Assembly (NCBI GenBank): GCA_964416315.1 | Contig: CAYQDR010000052.1 | Coordinates: 1-30,355, forward strand | Origin: CAYQDR01 sp964416315 | GTDB taxonomy: Bacteria > Methylomirabilota > Methylomirabilia > Rokubacteriales > DASRDR01 | Reading direction: 5' to 3' | Length of the DNA: 30,355 bases | The notes under the pieces: generated by a model | Told to the model about the DNA's origin: nothing | What the model saw: only the letters and a program-made list of their open reading frames with translations | Database searches by the model: none | Program-made: the position numbers and the translations under genes | Part shown: positions 29,199 through 30,355 of the stretch, one piece after another | Numbering within the stretch: the stretch's first letter is position 1 | How the letters are laid out: each line of letters starts with the position of its first letter

Positions 29199-30233
29199 TC
29201 AAAGGGCGCCCGCGCGGCCCCGGCCCTGCCGGTAGCGCGCGACCGCCCGGTTGTGCTCCTCCAGGGTGGTCGAAAAGTGGTGCTGCCGATCGTCGATCGC
29301 GACGAAGTAGAGGAACGGCACGGACGCCGGGTCGAGGGCCGCCTCCACCGCGGCCCGCCCCGGGTTGGCGATCGGGCCGGGCGGGAGCCCCCGGTACCGG
29401 TAGGTGTTGAAGGGGTGATCCATCTGGAGGTCCTCGCGCGTGGGGCCGCGTCCCTCCTTGCCGACGGCGTAGGCCACGGTCGGGTCCGCCTGGAGCGGCA
29501 TGTCGCGCTTGAGGCGGTTCCAAAAGACCCCGGCGATGACCCGCTGCTCCTCGGGCAGGACCGCTTCCTTCTCGATGATCGAGGCGAGCGTCGTGAGCTC
29601 GTGGAGCGAGAGGCCGCGTGCCTCGGCGCGCGCGAGGACGTCCGGGGTGGCGATCTTCTGTCGGAACCGCTGGACCATGCGGCCCAGGATCTCCTCGACG
29701 CGCATCCCCTTGGTCACCTGGTACGTGTCCGGAAAGAGATACCCCTCGACCCCGTCCGCCTGGATCCCCAGGCTCCGCGCGAAGGGTGGGCTCGCGGCCA
29801 CGCGCAGGACGTCGGCCCCGCCCGCGATCCCCTCGGCCTCGAGCTGCCGGGCGAGCTCCCGCACCGTGAAGCCCTCGCGCAGGACGACCGGGTGGGGCTT
29901 GACCCTGCCGGCTTCGAGGAGCTGGAGGGTCGTGAGCAGCGTCGCGCCGCGGGGGATCTCGTACTCCCCGGCCTTGAGCGACCGGGCGCTCCCCCGGAGG
30001 ACGGCCAGGGCCACGAAGCCCGGGCGGCTCCGGATGACCCCCTGGTCGGACAGGAGGTAGGCGATCTCCAGGACGCCCTGCTGGGGGGGGACCTCGACCG
30101 TCCGTGGCCCGGCCCGGAGTGCCGGAGGGGGAACGATGGCCCGCCCGGCCTCGATCCCGGCGAGCACCAGGAGGAGGCCGAGCGTGGCCAGGACGACCCG
30201 GCGTCGGATCCAGGGTCGCCCGACCGCCGCCAT
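29199..30233 (-). CDS. mltG: Endolytic murein transglycosylase MltG (YceG-like)
   Basis: A 344-residue membrane-anchored lytic transglycosylase that cuts growing peptidoglycan strands and sets their length. One N-terminal helix (about 13-29) anchors it. A LysM-like region follows (LRAGPRTVEVPPQQGVLEI, then LLSDQGVIRS). The YceG core has GVEGYLFPDTYQVTKGM, the catalytic Glu in LASIIEKEAVLPEEQ, then AGVFWNRLKRDMPLQADPTV and YRYRGLPPGPIANPG. Length is normal. In-frame starts exist at ATG 30233, ATG 30257 and TTG 30299. I chose 30233 because the TTG is the -35 hexamer of a strong promoter, and an ATG at 30257 would leave almost no leader. Confidence 0.92.
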   Translation of the reverse strand: MAAVGRPWIRRRVVLATLGLLLVLAGIEAGRAIVPPPALRAGPRTVEVPPQQGVLEIAYLLSDQGVIRSRPGFVALAVLRGSARSLKAGEYEIPRGATLLTTLQLLEAGRVKPHPVVLREGFTVRELARQLEAEGIAGGADVLRVAASPPFARSLGIQADGVEGYLFPDTYQVTKGMRVEEILGRMVQRFRQKIATPDVLARAEARGLSLHELTTLASIIEKEAVLPEEQRVIAGVFWNRLKRDMPLQADPTVAYAVGKEGRGPTREDLQMDHPFNTYRYRGLPPGPIANPGRAAVEAALDPASVPFLYFVAIDDRQHHFSTTLEEHNRAVARYRQGRGRAGAL

Positions 30234-30270
30234 GCCTTTCGGGCCGCCCGTCCCCATCAAATCTTGTTTG

Positions 30271-30299
30271 ATTCTAAGGTCGGGCTGCGGGTCTGTCAA
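30271..30299 (-). promoter_or_regulatory. Near-consensus sigma-70 promoter for mltG
   Basis: Minus strand: TTGACA (30299-30294), a 17-base spacer, TAGAAT (30276-30271), the best match to the sigma-70 consensus in the window. Transcription would begin near 30264, about 30 bases before the ATG at 30233. Bases 30300-30355 beyond it show no gene that I can support. Confidence 0.6.
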
Positions 30300-30355
30300 C
30301 CGGGCGCACGTCAGGATTGTGAGATGACATCACCCGGTGCCGGCGATCGCCGCCG

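Noticed and set aside
1..30355. tRNA, rRNA, CRISPR array, transposase or integrase
   Set aside because: None seen by eye. The regularly spaced hairpins are unequal in length and lie between genes, which does not fit a CRISPR array; no cloverleaf or terminal inverted repeat was found.

Overview
This is a GC-rich (roughly 70 % by eye), gene-dense bacterial chromosome segment. Nearly all genes are ordinary chromosomal genes, there is no transposase, phage gene, tRNA, rRNA or CRISPR array, and GC-rich hairpin modules recur between genes. The dipeptide-type transporter, cbb3-type oxidase, Sox-like carrier and diaminopimelate genes together suggest an uncultivated high-GC Gram-negative lineage, for example Rokubacteria/Methylomirabilota or a deltaproteobacterial relative. 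That placement is inference; nothing here fixes the taxon.

Layout. (1) 1-1640, minus strand: a SAM methyltransferase and a DinB-fold protein. (2) 1772-5053, plus strand: an ATP-grasp enzyme, then a tiny open frame (16 codons, strong ribosome site), a strong hairpin, a DUF692/MNIO-like TIM-barrel protein, and a partner protein that seems to end in a PqqD-like winged helix. This looks like a minimal, cysteine-free RiPP (modified peptide) cassette and is the most interesting part of the window. (3) 5216-9668: a membrane-anchored cupin (minus), then a peptide-type ABC importer (binding protein and two permeases, no ATPases) and a conserved hypothetical protein (plus). (4) 9885-18578, minus strand: one long probable operon. 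It starts with an ECF sigma factor and an anti-sigma factor carrying a CXXCH motif. It continues with an exported cupredoxin-like protein, a Tat-exported metallophosphoesterase, a SoxA-like monohaem cytochrome, a SoxYZ fusion carrier, CcoN, a CcoO fused to two extra cytochrome c domains, and four very small membrane proteins. (5) 18720-20271, minus: a second, paralogous ECF sigma/anti-sigma pair separated by a tandem repeat. (6) 20355-30233, minus: folK, folB, a DapL-like aminotransferase, dapB, dapA, lysA, an LptM-like lipoprotein with FN3-like domains, argH, plsC and mltG.

How the parts work together. Region 4 reads as a regulated respiratory module: a membrane sensor with a possible haem site would release its sigma factor, which would drive the operon from the GGAAT-N16-CGTAG promoter seen upstream. 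Sox-type carrier and cytochrome proteins might then feed electrons to the cbb3-type oxidase. Region 6 is housekeeping: folate, lysine/diaminopimelate, arginine, phospholipid and peptidoglycan synthesis.

A hairpin module recurs about seven times between genes: a G-run stem-loop, then a stem-loop closing on GGC-AAA-GCC or a variant. Its stems change with apparent compensation from copy to copy. Five copies directly follow a stop codon in the sense orientation, as terminators would. All promoters, operons and functional links below were read by eye and are predictions.
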